Source of the DNA: Rubripirellula tenax
Lineage (GTDB): Bacteria; Planctomycetota; Planctomycetia; Pirellulales; Pirellulaceae
Assembly: GCF_007860125.1 (NCBI RefSeq)
Contig: NZ_SJPW01000006.1
Location: 553,844-617,843 of the forward strand
Direction of reading: 5' to 3'
Length of the DNA stretch: 64,000 nt
Part shown: positions 9,071 to 18,096 of the stretch, piece after piece
How positions within the stretch are numbered: position 1 is the stretch's first letter
Layout: the number at the start of each line of letters is the position of its first letter
Notes under the pieces: model-generated
Told to the model about the DNA's origin: nothing
What the model saw: the letters and a program-made list of their open reading frames with translations, nothing else
Databases searched by the model: none
Position numbers and translations under genes: made by a program

Positions 9071-10069
9071 CTAATCCCCACCCTTGGCGAGGAACCGATT
9101 CGAAATCGTCTTGAACGAGATACGTTCGTTTCCGCTACCAAAAACCCAAACCAAACCCTCCCGTTCTGCATTCGCGTTCAATTCTGATTTGCCTTCCGCA
9201 AGTTTCAAAATCGAGTCCATGTCATCGGGAACGTACTTGATGCCCAGCGGCGGCACGGTCGCGAGTGCTAGTTCACGGCAGATCGTTTCCATCTCGGACT
9301 TCTCTACGTACGCCGCTGCCGAAATGTCGTAGACGTTGAATACGAAAACGGTCGGCGTTTTCAAGCAGTATCGATTCTGCTGGATATCGGGCCCGACCAT
9401 CTCGCCTTGAATAGCAAATGACCGATTCAATCGAGTCATCCGAGATTGCAGATCGGTTTCTCGAACCACGCGCCAATGACTGTTCGACGGGTCTTCGGCC
9501 AGTTGCCAGTTGCGACCGCACACACCAAAAGTACCTTCATTGCAGAACGCCGTGAACGAGGTGCCATCGATCTTCTCCGATACGTAAAATTCCTTGCCGC
9601 GAAACGATTCATAGTCGACGGCCAAGTTTTGAATCCGTTCCTCGTCGGTCTTTTCAATGAAAACCGGAAAGCCGCCCACTACGTCGCCGCCCAGACACGC
9701 AGGGATCGGAGCCTCATACTTTACGATTCCCAACTCCACTGTCACGTCTTCGCCAATCACAAACGAACGCCCAAGAATGCTGGGATGAACCAACAGCCCC
9801 TGCGAGATCTGACCACGCAGCTTCACCGTTCGCAATCGAAAACCTTCTCGGTCATCCAATGTCCTGAGCGAAGACTTTCTCAGGAACTCAAATTCTTCGC
9901 GGACAGGCAGGAAGGAGTCGATTTCGCAATAGATGACTGCATCGCCGGCCTGGTACTCGCCCTTTTTCGTGACGCATTTCCAGCCATCGACGACGGCCAA
10001 CTCAATCATGTCGGCACCTTCGATGGGTCTCGTTTCCAACACTGTTCGGATCGTCGCCAGTTGCCGCAT
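9071..10069 (-). CDS. RNA ligase, DraRnl (Rnl5)-type
   Basis: A 332-residue enzyme. Residues 1-135 form an OB-like N-terminal module (GWKCVTKKGEYQAGD.VIYCEIDSFLP, then the LRG.ISQGLL strand). The rest is an Rnl2-like nucleotidyltransferase with motif I EKIDGTS (adenylated Lys166), FGVCGRNW, motif III-like QGEMVGP (Glu223) and FVFNVYDI, motif IV EGLVWV (Glu304) and motif V SFKTISNRFLAK (Lys320). This order, with the extra domain in front, is that of the Deinococcus DRB0094 ligase, which seals 3'-OH/5'-phosphate nicks in duplexes when the 3'-OH strand is RNA. The ATG at 10069 has AAGGGGTG just upstream, which favours it over a start 30 bases earlier. RNA repair is inferred. Confidence 0.92.
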   Translation of the reverse strand: MRQLATIRTVLETRPIEGADMIELAVVDGWKCVTKKGEYQAGDAVIYCEIDSFLPVREEFEFLRKSSLRTLDDREGFRLRTVKLRGQISQGLLVHPSILGRSFVIGEDVTVELGIVKYEAPIPACLGGDVVGGFPVFIEKTDEERIQNLAVDYESFRGKEFYVSEKIDGTSFTAFCNEGTFGVCGRNWQLAEDPSNSHWRVVRETDLQSRMTRLNRSFAIQGEMVGPDIQQNRYCLKTPTVFVFNVYDISAAAYVEKSEMETICRELALATVPPLGIKYVPDDMDSILKLAEGKSELNANAEREGLVWVFGSGNERISFKTISNRFLAKGGD

Positions 10070-10207
10070 TGTCACCCCTTTATTTCGTTGCCTATCCAAT
10101 CGCCGACTACCAAGACCACGACAGTCGAATCCAGGTTCACTATTCCTGGCACGAGCGGTACCTGCGATTGTGACTTTTCCTGGGCGAGCAGCATCTGTTG
10201 AGGTTGG

Positions 10208-10705
10208 TTACCCGATGGCTTTGGTCATGAACGTAGCGTCACCGGTGTACGACTTGTTGATCGTCGCCCGGGTGGAAGGAGTGAAGCCCATTTTCATCCA
10301 GAATCCGGCTGCTTGTTGAACGGCGACGAGCGACATCGTCTGATAGCCGTTCGCTTGGGCAACGGTCGTGAGGTGGTCGAACAATGCGTGTGCTACGCCA
10401 CGACCAAAAAAATCTTTTTGCACCGCGAGGTCGTGCAGAAACAAATTTGTCGTTGGTTCGAGTTCGGCCGGACCAGCGGCGCCGAGCACAGCGATTTGAT
10501 GGGCGGGGTACGGATGGGCGAGGCAGTAAGCAACGACGGAACGCTCTTGATCGACGGCAACAAAACAAGTCCGCGGACCGAGAGTGGTTTTGGACCGCAT
10601 CACGGACTCTGACTCGGGCGTAAAATCATAGTAGACCTCACCTTGGATGCGCAGAATCGCTAGCCAATCGGATTCAAGGATTTCGCGGCAGTGGAATGTT
10701 GTCAT
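10208..10705 (-). CDS. GNAT-family N-acetyltransferase
   Basis: A 165-residue protein from the ATG at 10705 (MTTFHCREILESDW); a start at 10747 would add 14 residues. GNAT features are the strand NLFLHDLAVQ followed by KDFFGRGVAHALFDH (acetyl-CoA loop) and VAVQQAAGFWMKMGF, the usual last helix-strand unit. It is about 140 bases upstream of the RNA ligase on the same strand, so three genes (GNAT, ligase, GNAT) run the same way. The substrate is unknown. It is not closely similar to the other GNAT of this cluster. Confidence 0.87.
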   Translation of the reverse strand: MTTFHCREILESDWLAILRIQGEVYYDFTPESESVMRSKTTLGPRTCFVAVDQERSVVAYCLAHPYPAHQIAVLGAAGPAELEPTTNLFLHDLAVQKDFFGRGVAHALFDHLTTVAQANGYQTMSLVAVQQAAGFWMKMGFTPSTRATINKSYTGDATFMTKAIG

Positions 10706-10848
10706 CGGGTGAACGACCGCAAAAAGACTGTTGGTGACTTGGGTCATCAGGTACTATTTCGCAAGCATCGACTCGCAAGGCTGCGTAACAAATCGCCGGC
10801 GATCGGCGACGTGATCTTCGGCCCTTCAGATAACAGAGAATCTTAGCC

Positions 10849-11001
10849 ATGTCCGACCCGCCCGCAAACGAACCCGATCCACCGACGCCACAACCGGGGT
10901 GTCCCGTGTGTGGCGGATCCATGATCGATATTCGCGGTAAGCTACAATGCACGCGTTGTCACCGAATCTGCGAAACGTGCTGTGAAGGCGGACGCGGTTG
11001 A
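10849..11001 (+). CDS. Small zinc-ribbon protein, 50 residues
   Basis: An ATG at 10849 opens a 50-codon frame ending with TGA at 10999-11001. The protein has a Pro-rich start (MSDPPANEPDPPTPQPG), then CPVCGG, IRGKLQCTRC and ICETCCEGG. The pairs CPVC and CTRC are spaced like a zinc ribbon, and a third Cys group CETCC follows. This dense, ordered Cys pattern is very unlikely by chance. From memory, similar tiny proteins ending in a ..ETCCEGG.. motif occur in other planctomycetes, but I cannot check this here. It is too short for most gene finders. The role is unknown, perhaps a nucleic-acid or protein adaptor. Confidence 0.7.
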   Translation: MSDPPANEPDPPTPQPGCPVCGGSMIDIRGKLQCTRCHRICETCCEGGRG

Positions 11002-11173
11002 AGCGCCGCGACTGCCATCTGTAACGTGTCCTCTTCAGGCCAATCTGATTCCGATCGCCCCATTTCGTCCGCGGCCGGACTATATTGACCACGCCCGCAT
11101 TGCACTCCCCAGCGTTCGGAGTGTCACCCGGGCCAACGATTCAACCACCCTTAAATTCTGTACTGAGCAAGCT

Positions 11174-12037
11174 ATGAAACGGTTCCTTTTCACATTAGTA
11201 GCGGCATTCATGTCGGCCATCGTTGTCGTTCCTGCCCACGCCCAAGAAACGGCGCCGACCCAACCATTGAAGGTTCTGCTTGTGATCGGTGGATGCTGTC
11301 ACGACTACACGGCTCAGTCGAAGATTTTGAAGGAAGGCATCGAGCAGCGCATTCGCGCCGATGTGACTGTCGAGTTCAGCGAGGACACCAGCACCGGCGC
11401 ACGTTTCGGGGTCTACGAGTCGGACGATTGGGCGGAAGGCTATGACGTGATCCTTCACGACGAGTGCTCCGCCTCCGTAACCGAGCGGCCTTATGTCGAT
11501 CGAATCTTGGCCGAGCACGCCAACGGAACTCCGGCTGTCAATCTGCACTGTGCGATGCACAGTTATCGTTGGGGCGACTACAAACAGCCCGTCGAACCGG
11601 GTGCCGATAACGCAGGCTGGTACGAAATGATCGGTGTGCAATCGAGCTCGCACGGTCCAAAGGCACCTATCGATGTCGACTACATCAGCGAACAACACCC
11701 GATCGTCAAAGGGCTCGAAGACTGGGCTACAACGGACGACGAGCTCTACAACAACGTGCGTGTTTTCGGATCCGCCGAATCATTGGCAAGTGGGAAACAG
11801 GTCCAGGGCCCAAAAGGAAAGAAGAGTCCCCAAAGCAAACCCAAAGTTGCAACCGCCGTTGTCGCGTGGACGAACCTGTATGGCCCCAAAAAGACGCGAA
11901 TTTTCAGCACGACACTGGGCCACTTCAACGAAACCGTCAATGACACGCGATATCTAGATTTGGTCGTCCGTGGTTTGCTGTGGACGACGGGAAATCTGAA
12001 TGACGACGGCACTCCGATGCCAGGATTCGTGAAGTGA
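11174..12037 (+). CDS. Secreted ThuA-domain protein
   Basis: A 287-residue protein with a clear signal peptide (MKRFLFTLVAAFMSAIVVVPAHA, cleaved before QE). The mature part is a ThuA-like, glutamine-amidotransferase-fold domain: VLLVIGGCCHDY, then ESDDWAEGYDVILHDEC, VNLHCAMHSYR, the HPIVKGLEDW..DDELY block, and near the end TRIFSTTLGHFNETVND. These are the hallmarks of planctomycete ThuA proteins, which are linked to sugar metabolism without a proven reaction. The ATG at 11174 is chosen because it starts the signal peptide; the frame is open upstream but non-coding in look. Confidence 0.92.
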   Translation: MKRFLFTLVAAFMSAIVVVPAHAQETAPTQPLKVLLVIGGCCHDYTAQSKILKEGIEQRIRADVTVEFSEDTSTGARFGVYESDDWAEGYDVILHDECSASVTERPYVDRILAEHANGTPAVNLHCAMHSYRWGDYKQPVEPGADNAGWYEMIGVQSSSHGPKAPIDVDYISEQHPIVKGLEDWATTDDELYNNVRVFGSAESLASGKQVQGPKGKKSPQSKPKVATAVVAWTNLYGPKKTRIFSTTLGHFNETVNDTRYLDLVVRGLLWTTGNLNDDGTPMPGFVK

Positions 12038-12158
12038 TCGGCTGACCCTGCGTCATGATTAACGCTATGCTGTTTGGGTAGGTTCAGGGATATAGGGTGA
12101 CCTGTCGGCAATTGTGATTGCCGCGGTCGCCGGCCCAAACTTAGCCCCTCCAGATACC

Positions 12159-15100
12159 ATGAATAAAAAAAGATCAAAGACCAAAGCCGCTCTCCGTTTC
12201 GAGAGCCTTGAGTCTCGTCGGCTGATGGCCGCAGATATCGGCCAGGGCTTGCAAGCTCAGTACTTTGACAACGCTGACCTATCGGGTACGGCACTCAGCC
12301 GATTCGAGTCCGGGGTGAACTTCGATTGGGGATCCGCATCGCCTGATGCGTCCATCAGCAATGATTTCTTTTCGGCGCGCTGGTCCGGACAGGTGGAAGC
12401 AAGGTACACAGAGGCCTACGCCTTTCAAGTCGACGCCGACGAGGGCGCCCGGTTGTGGGTGAACGGCCAATTGCTGGTCGATCAGTTCGATGCAAGTGGA
12501 TTGACCGCAGTTACAGCCACGATCGATCTGGTCGCCGGCCGTCGCTATGACTTGGTGATGGAGTATCGCGAGTCAACGGGCAACGCATCGGCAAAGTTAC
12601 AGTGGTCCAGTCCCTCGCAATCGCTTGAAGTTGTTCCAGAGTCGCAATTGACTCCGTCCGTTCGCGGATCGATCGCCGAAGACTTCTTCGCGGGCATCCC
12701 TGGTGACGCGCTGTCTGCTTTGACGGGCGATGCAGACTTTCCGTCGCAGCCTTTGACGTCTTCGCTGTTGAGTTCCTTTCAAACGAGCAGCGATGTTGGT
12801 GATCAATTCGGCAGACGTGTACACGGGCTGCTTCACGCGCCAGTGACGGGCGCGTACACGTTCTACTTAGCCGCTGACTCAACCGCCGAGTTGAGATTGA
12901 GCACCGGCGTTGATGCCGGCCAATCGCAGAAGATCGCAGAGGTGACCGTCGCCGTTGCCCCAACGGATTGGACAAGTCGTCCAGAGCAAAAGTCCGCGGT
13001 CATTCAATTGGTCGCCGGCCAGTCTTACTTCATCGAAGCGTTGCACAAAGAGTCAACCGGCGCCGACCACTTGGCCGTGGGATGGCAGGTTCCCGGTGAG
13101 TCGTCGATCGTCGTGATCCCAGGCGAAGTGTTATCCATGGATCGGCCAACGGTACGGATCTTTGCAGAGACACCGATCGCTGCAGAGGGTTCGGGAAGTT
13201 CGGCAAGCTTTCAGGTCGTGCGCGATGGCGGATCGATCAGTCATCCGTTGACCGTACACTATGTCACCGGTGGTAGTGCCACGGCGGGTTCCGACTACAC
13301 CGCGTTGTCGGGAACCGTCACGATACCCCCGTTTGCAGAATCGGCGACGATCCTGGTTACGCCCACGGTGGATTCGGACATCGAAGGCGACGAATCGGTC
13401 ACGATCCAATTGAAAGCTGGCGTTGATTACGACGTCGCCTTCAAGAGCGAGCGAGTTGTGCTGGGCACCATTCAAGACGACGCACTCATCCCCAGCGGTT
13501 CAACCTCTCTTTGGACAGGCAACTCACTTAGCGATTTTAACCAGCGTTTCGGAGCCACGTTTTCAGCCGTTTCTGATCCGACCTTCGGCACGGTCATTCA
13601 AGCGAATGTGACGAGTCAACCGGCGAATGTTTTCAGCGTTCAAATGGGGCAGAGCATTGATGCGCCGGTCGTCGAAGGTGACTTGCTGCTTGCAGAGTTC
13701 TATGTGCGTTCCGCCGGTGTCGATCCGGGAACCGTACTGGCCGTCTTTGAAATCAACGGCCCCCCCTACACTCAGTCGCTTAACCGTGGATTTTCCGTGG
13801 GATCGAATTGGACGAAGGTTCAATTGCCTTTCGCGGCCGTAGAATCTTATGCAAGCGGCGATGCGCGATTCGGCTTCCAAATCGGGCAACACGTACAAAC
13901 ACTTCAGTTCGCCGATATCGCCCTACGCAACTATGGCCAACCGCGAACGATTGCGCCGGAAACGAGTTTTTGGCTGAACAATATCGGCGGTACTTGGGGA
14001 ACGGCACAAACGGTACCCGTTTCTGGACAAACGTTTGATTCCGCTTACGAGGTTGCCACAACAACACTGCCGCCGGCGAACTGGAATCTGCAGGCCGTCG
14101 AACGCAATCAGTCTCCGGTCGCAAACGGCGACACGATGCGGATTGAATTCAGCGCTCGAGCCACGTCCGGATTAGCCCCCGCCGCGCAGTTCGCCGTGCA
14201 GCGGACCGATACCTACGCGACTTTGGCTTCACAGAACTTGACGATCGGGACCGCGTGGACACCGTTCTCGTTCGACATTACTGTTGGCCAGGCATTCTCC
14301 ACCGAAGGATTGCAATTCGTGCTGAACGTCGGTGGTGCGCTGCAAACGCTACAGTTCGGCGGCGTCACGTGGACGAACCTGGACAACTCGGTTGATCTAG
14401 ATGAGCTTCCCGAACAGTTTCCGAGTGCTCGCTACGAAGGCCGATCGGGGACCGACGCATGGCGAGATGACGCGCAAACTCGGATCGAGAACGAGCGGAC
14501 CCGCACGGTCGTCGTGAATGTTCGCGACGAAAATGGATTGCCGATCGACGGTGCCGTTGTCAGTCTGCGACAGACCGATCACGAATTCAGGTTTGGATCC
14601 GCGATCGAAGGCTACGGCGGGCGACTGGACCCGAACGGAAACACCGAAGCGCTGAAATACCAAAGCGAAATCAAACGGCTGTTCAATACCGTGGTTGTCG
14701 AGAACTCGCTGAAATGGCCGGGCTATGTGAATGATCCTTCGACGGGGGAAGCTGTCGCGAATTTCGCAGCCTCAAATGACTTGTACCTTCGCGGTCACAA
14801 CGTGATTTGGCCAAGCCGGGGGAACATGCCGGCAAGCGTGTGGGATGAGTACGATTCACGGTTCGTGACCGACGGCGATGCTGCTGCGGAGGCTTGGCTC
14901 GCCGACACCATCAACGCGCGAATCGATCAAGTCGCGCTCGACTTTGCTAACAGCGCGAACGAATGGGATGTCGTCAACGAACCGTTCGACAACAACGCTG
15001 TTATGGCGATTCTTGGTGACGATGCGGTTGTTGGTTGGTATCAACGTCTGCGGGCGGCAGATTCGACCTTGAAATTGGCCTTGAACGACTACGGAATCTT

Positions 15101-16673
15101 CGCCGGCAACGGAGCCAACACGGCGCACCGCGAAAACTTCGAATACTGGATCGACAAACTCGTCAATGCGAACGTCTTGGACGTGATTGGAGAGCAAAGC
15201 CATTACAACGATGGGAACCTGACCGACATCACGACGTTCGCCAGTTTCATCGTCGACTACCAGACCCGCTTCAACACCTCCATTGCGATTACCGAATTCG
15301 ATGTCAATTCGACAGACGAACAGTTGCAGGCCGACTACTTGCGCGACTACATGACGATGTCGTTCAGCCAACCGGCGATTGAACAGTTTTTGCATTGGGG
15401 ATTCTGGGAAGATTCGCACTGGCTTCCAAACGCCGCGCTGTATCGAAGTGATTTCAGCATCAAGCCGAACGGGCAGGCCTATGAGGATCTGGTGTTCGGC
15501 AATTGGTGGACCGATGTTCGCGGCACGACGCGCAGCGGTTCGCTAACGTCCCAAGCATTCACGGGCGATTACGAAGTGCTGGTCCAGTTCGGCGGCGTTT
15601 CGTATCCGGCAACGACCATGCGGGTCGATGGGACAGGCGTGACAACGGTCACGGTTGATCTTCCGGTCGATGTGTCGGTTCCCGCCGCGACCGTGTCGTT
15701 GATGGGCGTATCTTATGGCGGCGCGACGGCAAGCTATGGCGGCGACGAAGTGGCGCCGAACAAGCAACCGCTGATGCCGGGATTCACGGCGACCGAAGCC
15801 AGCTACACCAATTATGACGAGGGCCTCAATCGCGTGGTCGTGGATATCGACCACCTTGCGAGCCCGTCGTTGACGGCGGCCGACTTTGAATTCCGTGTCG
15901 GAAATACGTCGGATCCAGAAAGCTGGTTGTTGTTGTCTCCAAGTTCGGCCATCCCGTTACCGGCGATCAGTGTATCCGAGCCCTCGGCTTCGGGGACAAG
16001 CAGAGTGACTTTGACGTGGCCGGACAAGGCGATAAAAAACACGTGGGTGCAAACCACTGTGAAAGTGACTGAAAACACTGGCTTGGAGGATCCTGTCGTC
16101 TTCTATTTTGGAAACCAAGTTGCAGACGTGTTTAGCACTGCGTCCGAAGCCAGTCAGTTGCGAGTCACGGCGTTTGACGTGATTCAAATTCGCGGAAATC
16201 AGCAATTGGATCGAGCACTCGTTGGGATCAATTCCAAGTACGACATCAATCGCGATGGTCGCGTGACTTCCTTCGACACGCTGATCGCAAGATCGAATCA
16301 AGTGCTCCTGACCGGGCTCTTGATGTTTGCCGCGCCTCCGCTGACGCAGCCTCCGGTTCAGCCGTTGGTGGCTGGAATGTCACAAGTTGCCCAGCAGCCC
16401 AATATCGGGACCACACACGGGGCTTCCGAGTCGACGATCACTGCCGCGAAGGATTCGACGATTCCGGTCGTCAAGCAAGACTTCCGGGCCAGGTTCCTTG
16501 CGCGTCTTGCGAGAGCCCGTTCAAGGGCGAACGCAGATTCCACCGTCGCGACAGAAACGGCCGAACGCTCGAGCCCGGATTTGGTGGTCAACCGATGGCT
16601 CGAGCACCGAATTGCATTGATCCAGGCGATGCGAGCACGCATCACACTACTGCGAAATTCCCTCAATCGGTAA
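12159..16673 (+). CDS. Giant secreted GH10 endo-xylanase with PA14, Calx-beta, CBM-like and dockerin-like parts
   Basis: 1504 residues from the ATG at 12159. The N-terminus has the planctomycete surface motif FESLESRRLMAA at about residues 18-29. Two PA14 modules follow at about 27-165 and 170-325, a Calx-beta module at about 328-440, two carbohydrate-binding-like beta-sandwiches at about 450-590 and 600-740, and a GH10 barrel at about 775-1110. GH10 catalysis is intact: acid/base Glu941 in DVVNEP and nucleophile Glu1046 in ITEFD. Residues 1360-1410 have a dockerin-like Ca-loop (KYDINRDGRVTSFDTLIA), and a basic Ala/Arg-rich tail ends the protein. It probably cleaves xylan or a related beta-1,4 glycan at the cell surface. 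The single dockerin-like loop need not imply a cellulosome. Confidence 0.93.
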   Translation: MNKKRSKTKAALRFESLESRRLMAADIGQGLQAQYFDNADLSGTALSRFESGVNFDWGSASPDASISNDFFSARWSGQVEARYTEAYAFQVDADEGARLWVNGQLLVDQFDASGLTAVTATIDLVAGRRYDLVMEYRESTGNASAKLQWSSPSQSLEVVPESQLTPSVRGSIAEDFFAGIPGDALSALTGDADFPSQPLTSSLLSSFQTSSDVGDQFGRRVHGLLHAPVTGAYTFYLAADSTAELRLSTGVDAGQSQKIAEVTVAVAPTDWTSRPEQKSAVIQLVAGQSYFIEALHKESTGADHLAVGWQVPGESSIVVIPGEVLSMDRPTVRIFAETPIAAEGSGSSASFQVVRDGGSISHPLTVHYVTGGSATAGSDYTALSGTVTIPPFAESATILVTPTVDSDIEGDESVTIQLKAGVDYDVAFKSERVVLGTIQDDALIPSGSTSLWTGNSLSDFNQRFGATFSAVSDPTFGTVIQANVTSQPANVFSVQMGQSIDAPVVEGDLLLAEFYVRSAGVDPGTVLAVFEINGPPYTQSLNRGFSVGSNWTKVQLPFAAVESYASGDARFGFQIGQHVQTLQFADIALRNYGQPRTIAPETSFWLNNIGGTWGTAQTVPVSGQTFDSAYEVATTTLPPANWNLQAVERNQSPVANGDTMRIEFSARATSGLAPAAQFAVQRTDTYATLASQNLTIGTAWTPFSFDITVGQAFSTEGLQFVLNVGGALQTLQFGGVTWTNLDNSVDLDELPEQFPSARYEGRSGTDAWRDDAQTRIENERTRTVVVNVRDENGLPIDGAVVSLRQTDHEFRFGSAIEGYGGRLDPNGNTEALKYQSEIKRLFNTVVVENSLKWPGYVNDPSTGEAVANFAASNDLYLRGHNVIWPSRGNMPASVWDEYDSRFVTDGDAAAEAWLADTINARIDQVALDFANSANEWDVVNEPFDNNAVMAILGDDAVVGWYQRLRAADSTLKLALNDYGIFAGNGANTAHRENFEYWIDKLVNANVLDVIGEQSHYNDGNLTDITTFASFIVDYQTRFNTSIAITEFDVNSTDEQLQADYLRDYMTMSFSQPAIEQFLHWGFWEDSHWLPNAALYRSDFSIKPNGQAYEDLVFGNWWTDVRGTTRSGSLTSQAFTGDYEVLVQFGGVSYPATTMRVDGTGVTTVTVDLPVDVSVPAATVSLMGVSYGGATASYGGDEVAPNKQPLMPGFTATEASYTNYDEGLNRVVVDIDHLASPSLTAADFEFRVGNTSDPESWLLLSPSSAIPLPAISVSEPSASGTSRVTLTWPDKAIKNTWVQTTVKVTENTGLEDPVVFYFGNQVADVFSTASEASQLRVTAFDVIQIRGNQQLDRALVGINSKYDINRDGRVTSFDTLIARSNQVLLTGLLMFAAPPLTQPPVQPLVAGMSQVAQQPNIGTTHGASESTITAAKDSTIPVVKQDFRARFLARLARARSRANADSTVATETAERSSPDLVVNRWLEHRIALIQAMRARITLLRNSLNR

Positions 16674-16730
16674 CGACGCTCACTGCAGCTTCGTTGAAAT
16701 TGAAAACGCGGTTCCATCGGGAATCTCTTT

Positions 16731-17474
16731 TCATCGACGCGAATCAGTCGGTTCAGATGCGATCGCCAAGTTAACCAGCGGACGTCCCGTGGGGCGGTCA
16801 TGCTGGGTCGAGAGCCGGTAAAGCGAATTTCGCAACCTGGATCCCACCAGCACATTGCCATTGGTCAGAACAAAATTCAGCTTTGCCGTCCGGTCGGTAT
16901 CGGATGCCGATTCTGTCTCGCGATTGCGAGCGTCCAATTCGCTAACAGCATCCGCGAACGTTGATAACATTCCTGCCAAGCGAACGCATCGATCGCCGTT
17001 GATGCACTTGTTCGCCTGTAATCGCTGTAGCAACCAACAAAAGATCAGTTCGATATCCGTCTGTCCGCGAATCTGTTTCCGAAATTCTGGCCCCATTTCA
17101 CGTAGCATCGCAGGGCGTAGCGTTTCGACGGCTGTTAACGTACCGTTGTGCGCAAACGACCAACGCCCGAACATGAACGGATGACAGTTTTCATCATTGA
17201 AAGCGCTTCGCGATGCTCGGCGGATGGATGCTACGACCGTTTTCGCGAACGATGCATCGATGGGCTGTGCAAACCGATCGTCGTCGTAGGCGGCCACCGC
17301 CCGACGCAACCATTTGATCTTGGGACGATGGTAACTGACCACGCCCCAACCATCACTATGATCGCGCGCGGTCATATCACATCGACTTTGGCGTTAAAGT
17401 GGGTGCTTCGCGGACATCAGCGCTTTGGTGACGTCCACCCCGTGGCTGGCCCGGATCGCAAACATTCGGCACAA
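16731..17474 (-). pseudogene. Class II glutamine amidotransferase interrupted by in-frame TAA
   Basis: Reading from TTG at 17474 gives MCRMFAIRASHGVDVTKALM then SAKHPL, a TAA stop at 17396-17394, and in the same frame RQSRCDMTARDHSDGWGVVSYH and on to 16731. The first part supplies the N-terminal nucleophile Cys2 of class II amidotransferases (YafJ-like MCR.. start). The second part supplies DGWG, the FAHNGTL substrate loop and QTDIEL. The frame is unbroken apart from the one stop codon. A product starting at the ATG at 17375 would lack Cys2 and could not hydrolyse glutamine. It is either a recent pseudogene or a sequence error. Confidence 0.82.
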
Positions 17475-17493
17475 AACGAATTTCAAACGCGCA

Positions 17494-17547
17494 TAAAAAA
17501 ACGCGGCGACGACTCACACTTTGCAGAGTAAGCGACATTGCCGCGTC
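17494..17547 (-). terminator. Possible rho-independent terminator
   Basis: On the minus strand the 7-base stem ACGCGGC/GCCGCGT (17546-17540 and 17507-17501) is followed by a run of six T. It lies 17-70 bases downstream of the histone H1-like gene and just before the amidotransferase start. The 32-base loop is long, so confidence is moderate. Confidence 0.42.
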
Positions 17548-17563
17548 GGCGCTAAAAAAGAAA

Positions 17564-17953
17564 CTACTTCTTCTTAGCGACCGCTTTCGGTGCTCGCTTT
17601 GCTTTGGGTGCCGACTTCGCAGTGGCCTTTACGGCAGTCGCTTTCGCGGCTGGCTTTTTAGCTGCTGGTGATTTCGCAGTTGCAGCCTTCACAGTAACTG
17701 GCTTTGCAGTCCGAGCGACAGACTTAACAGCAGCCTTGGGCGAAGCCTTAGCCTTAGCCTTGGTTGCAGCCGATGCTTTCGGAGCTGACTTTGCCTTGAC
17801 AGTGGTAGCTTTTGCTTTGACGCTGGTGCCCTTTGCTTTGACGCTGGTACCTTTCGCCTTGACAGTGGTCGCCTTTGCCTTGGTAGGCGAAGCTTTGACG
17901 GCCTTGACCGAGGCGGTCTTGCTGGCTTTTACGTTTGCTACTTTGGTAGCCAT
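17564..17953 (-). CDS. Histone H1-like lysine/alanine-rich DNA-binding protein
   Basis: A 129-residue protein from the ATG at 17953, preceded by AAAGGGA. It is almost entirely Lys, Ala, Thr, Ser, Val and Pro, with repeated units such as KAKGTSV, KAKATTV, SPKAAVK and AAKKPAAK, ending AKKK. This is the composition of the C-terminal tail of eukaryotic histone H1 and of bacterial H1-like proteins (HctB/BpH1 type). It is expected to bind DNA by charge and help compact the nucleoid, which is notably condensed in planctomycetes. There is no folded domain, signal peptide or Cys. The role is inferred from composition only. Confidence 0.85.
   Translation of the reverse strand: MATKVANVKASKTASVKAVKASPTKAKATTVKAKGTSVKAKGTSVKAKATTVKAKSAPKASAATKAKAKASPKAAVKSVARTAKPVTVKAATAKSPAAKKPAAKATAVKATAKSAPKAKRAPKAVAKKK
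17794..17877 (-). repeat. Four 21-bp tandem repeats inside the H1-like gene
   Basis: Four consecutive units encode K-A-K-(A/G)-T-(T/S)-V. The two central units are nearly identical at the DNA level and the outer two differ at a few bases. This suggests the tail length changes by slippage or unequal recombination. Confidence 0.7.
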
Positions 17954-18096
17954 CTTAAATCCCTTTAAAACAGAAAATACGCGGGCGAAGGCCCAGCGAT
18001 GGGAATGATTTAGCAAAAGCCAACGAAATCAAGAATATCAGCTTTGCTATTATTTTTACAAAGTAGGCCAATTCTTTCCTCGTGCTTCCAACACGG

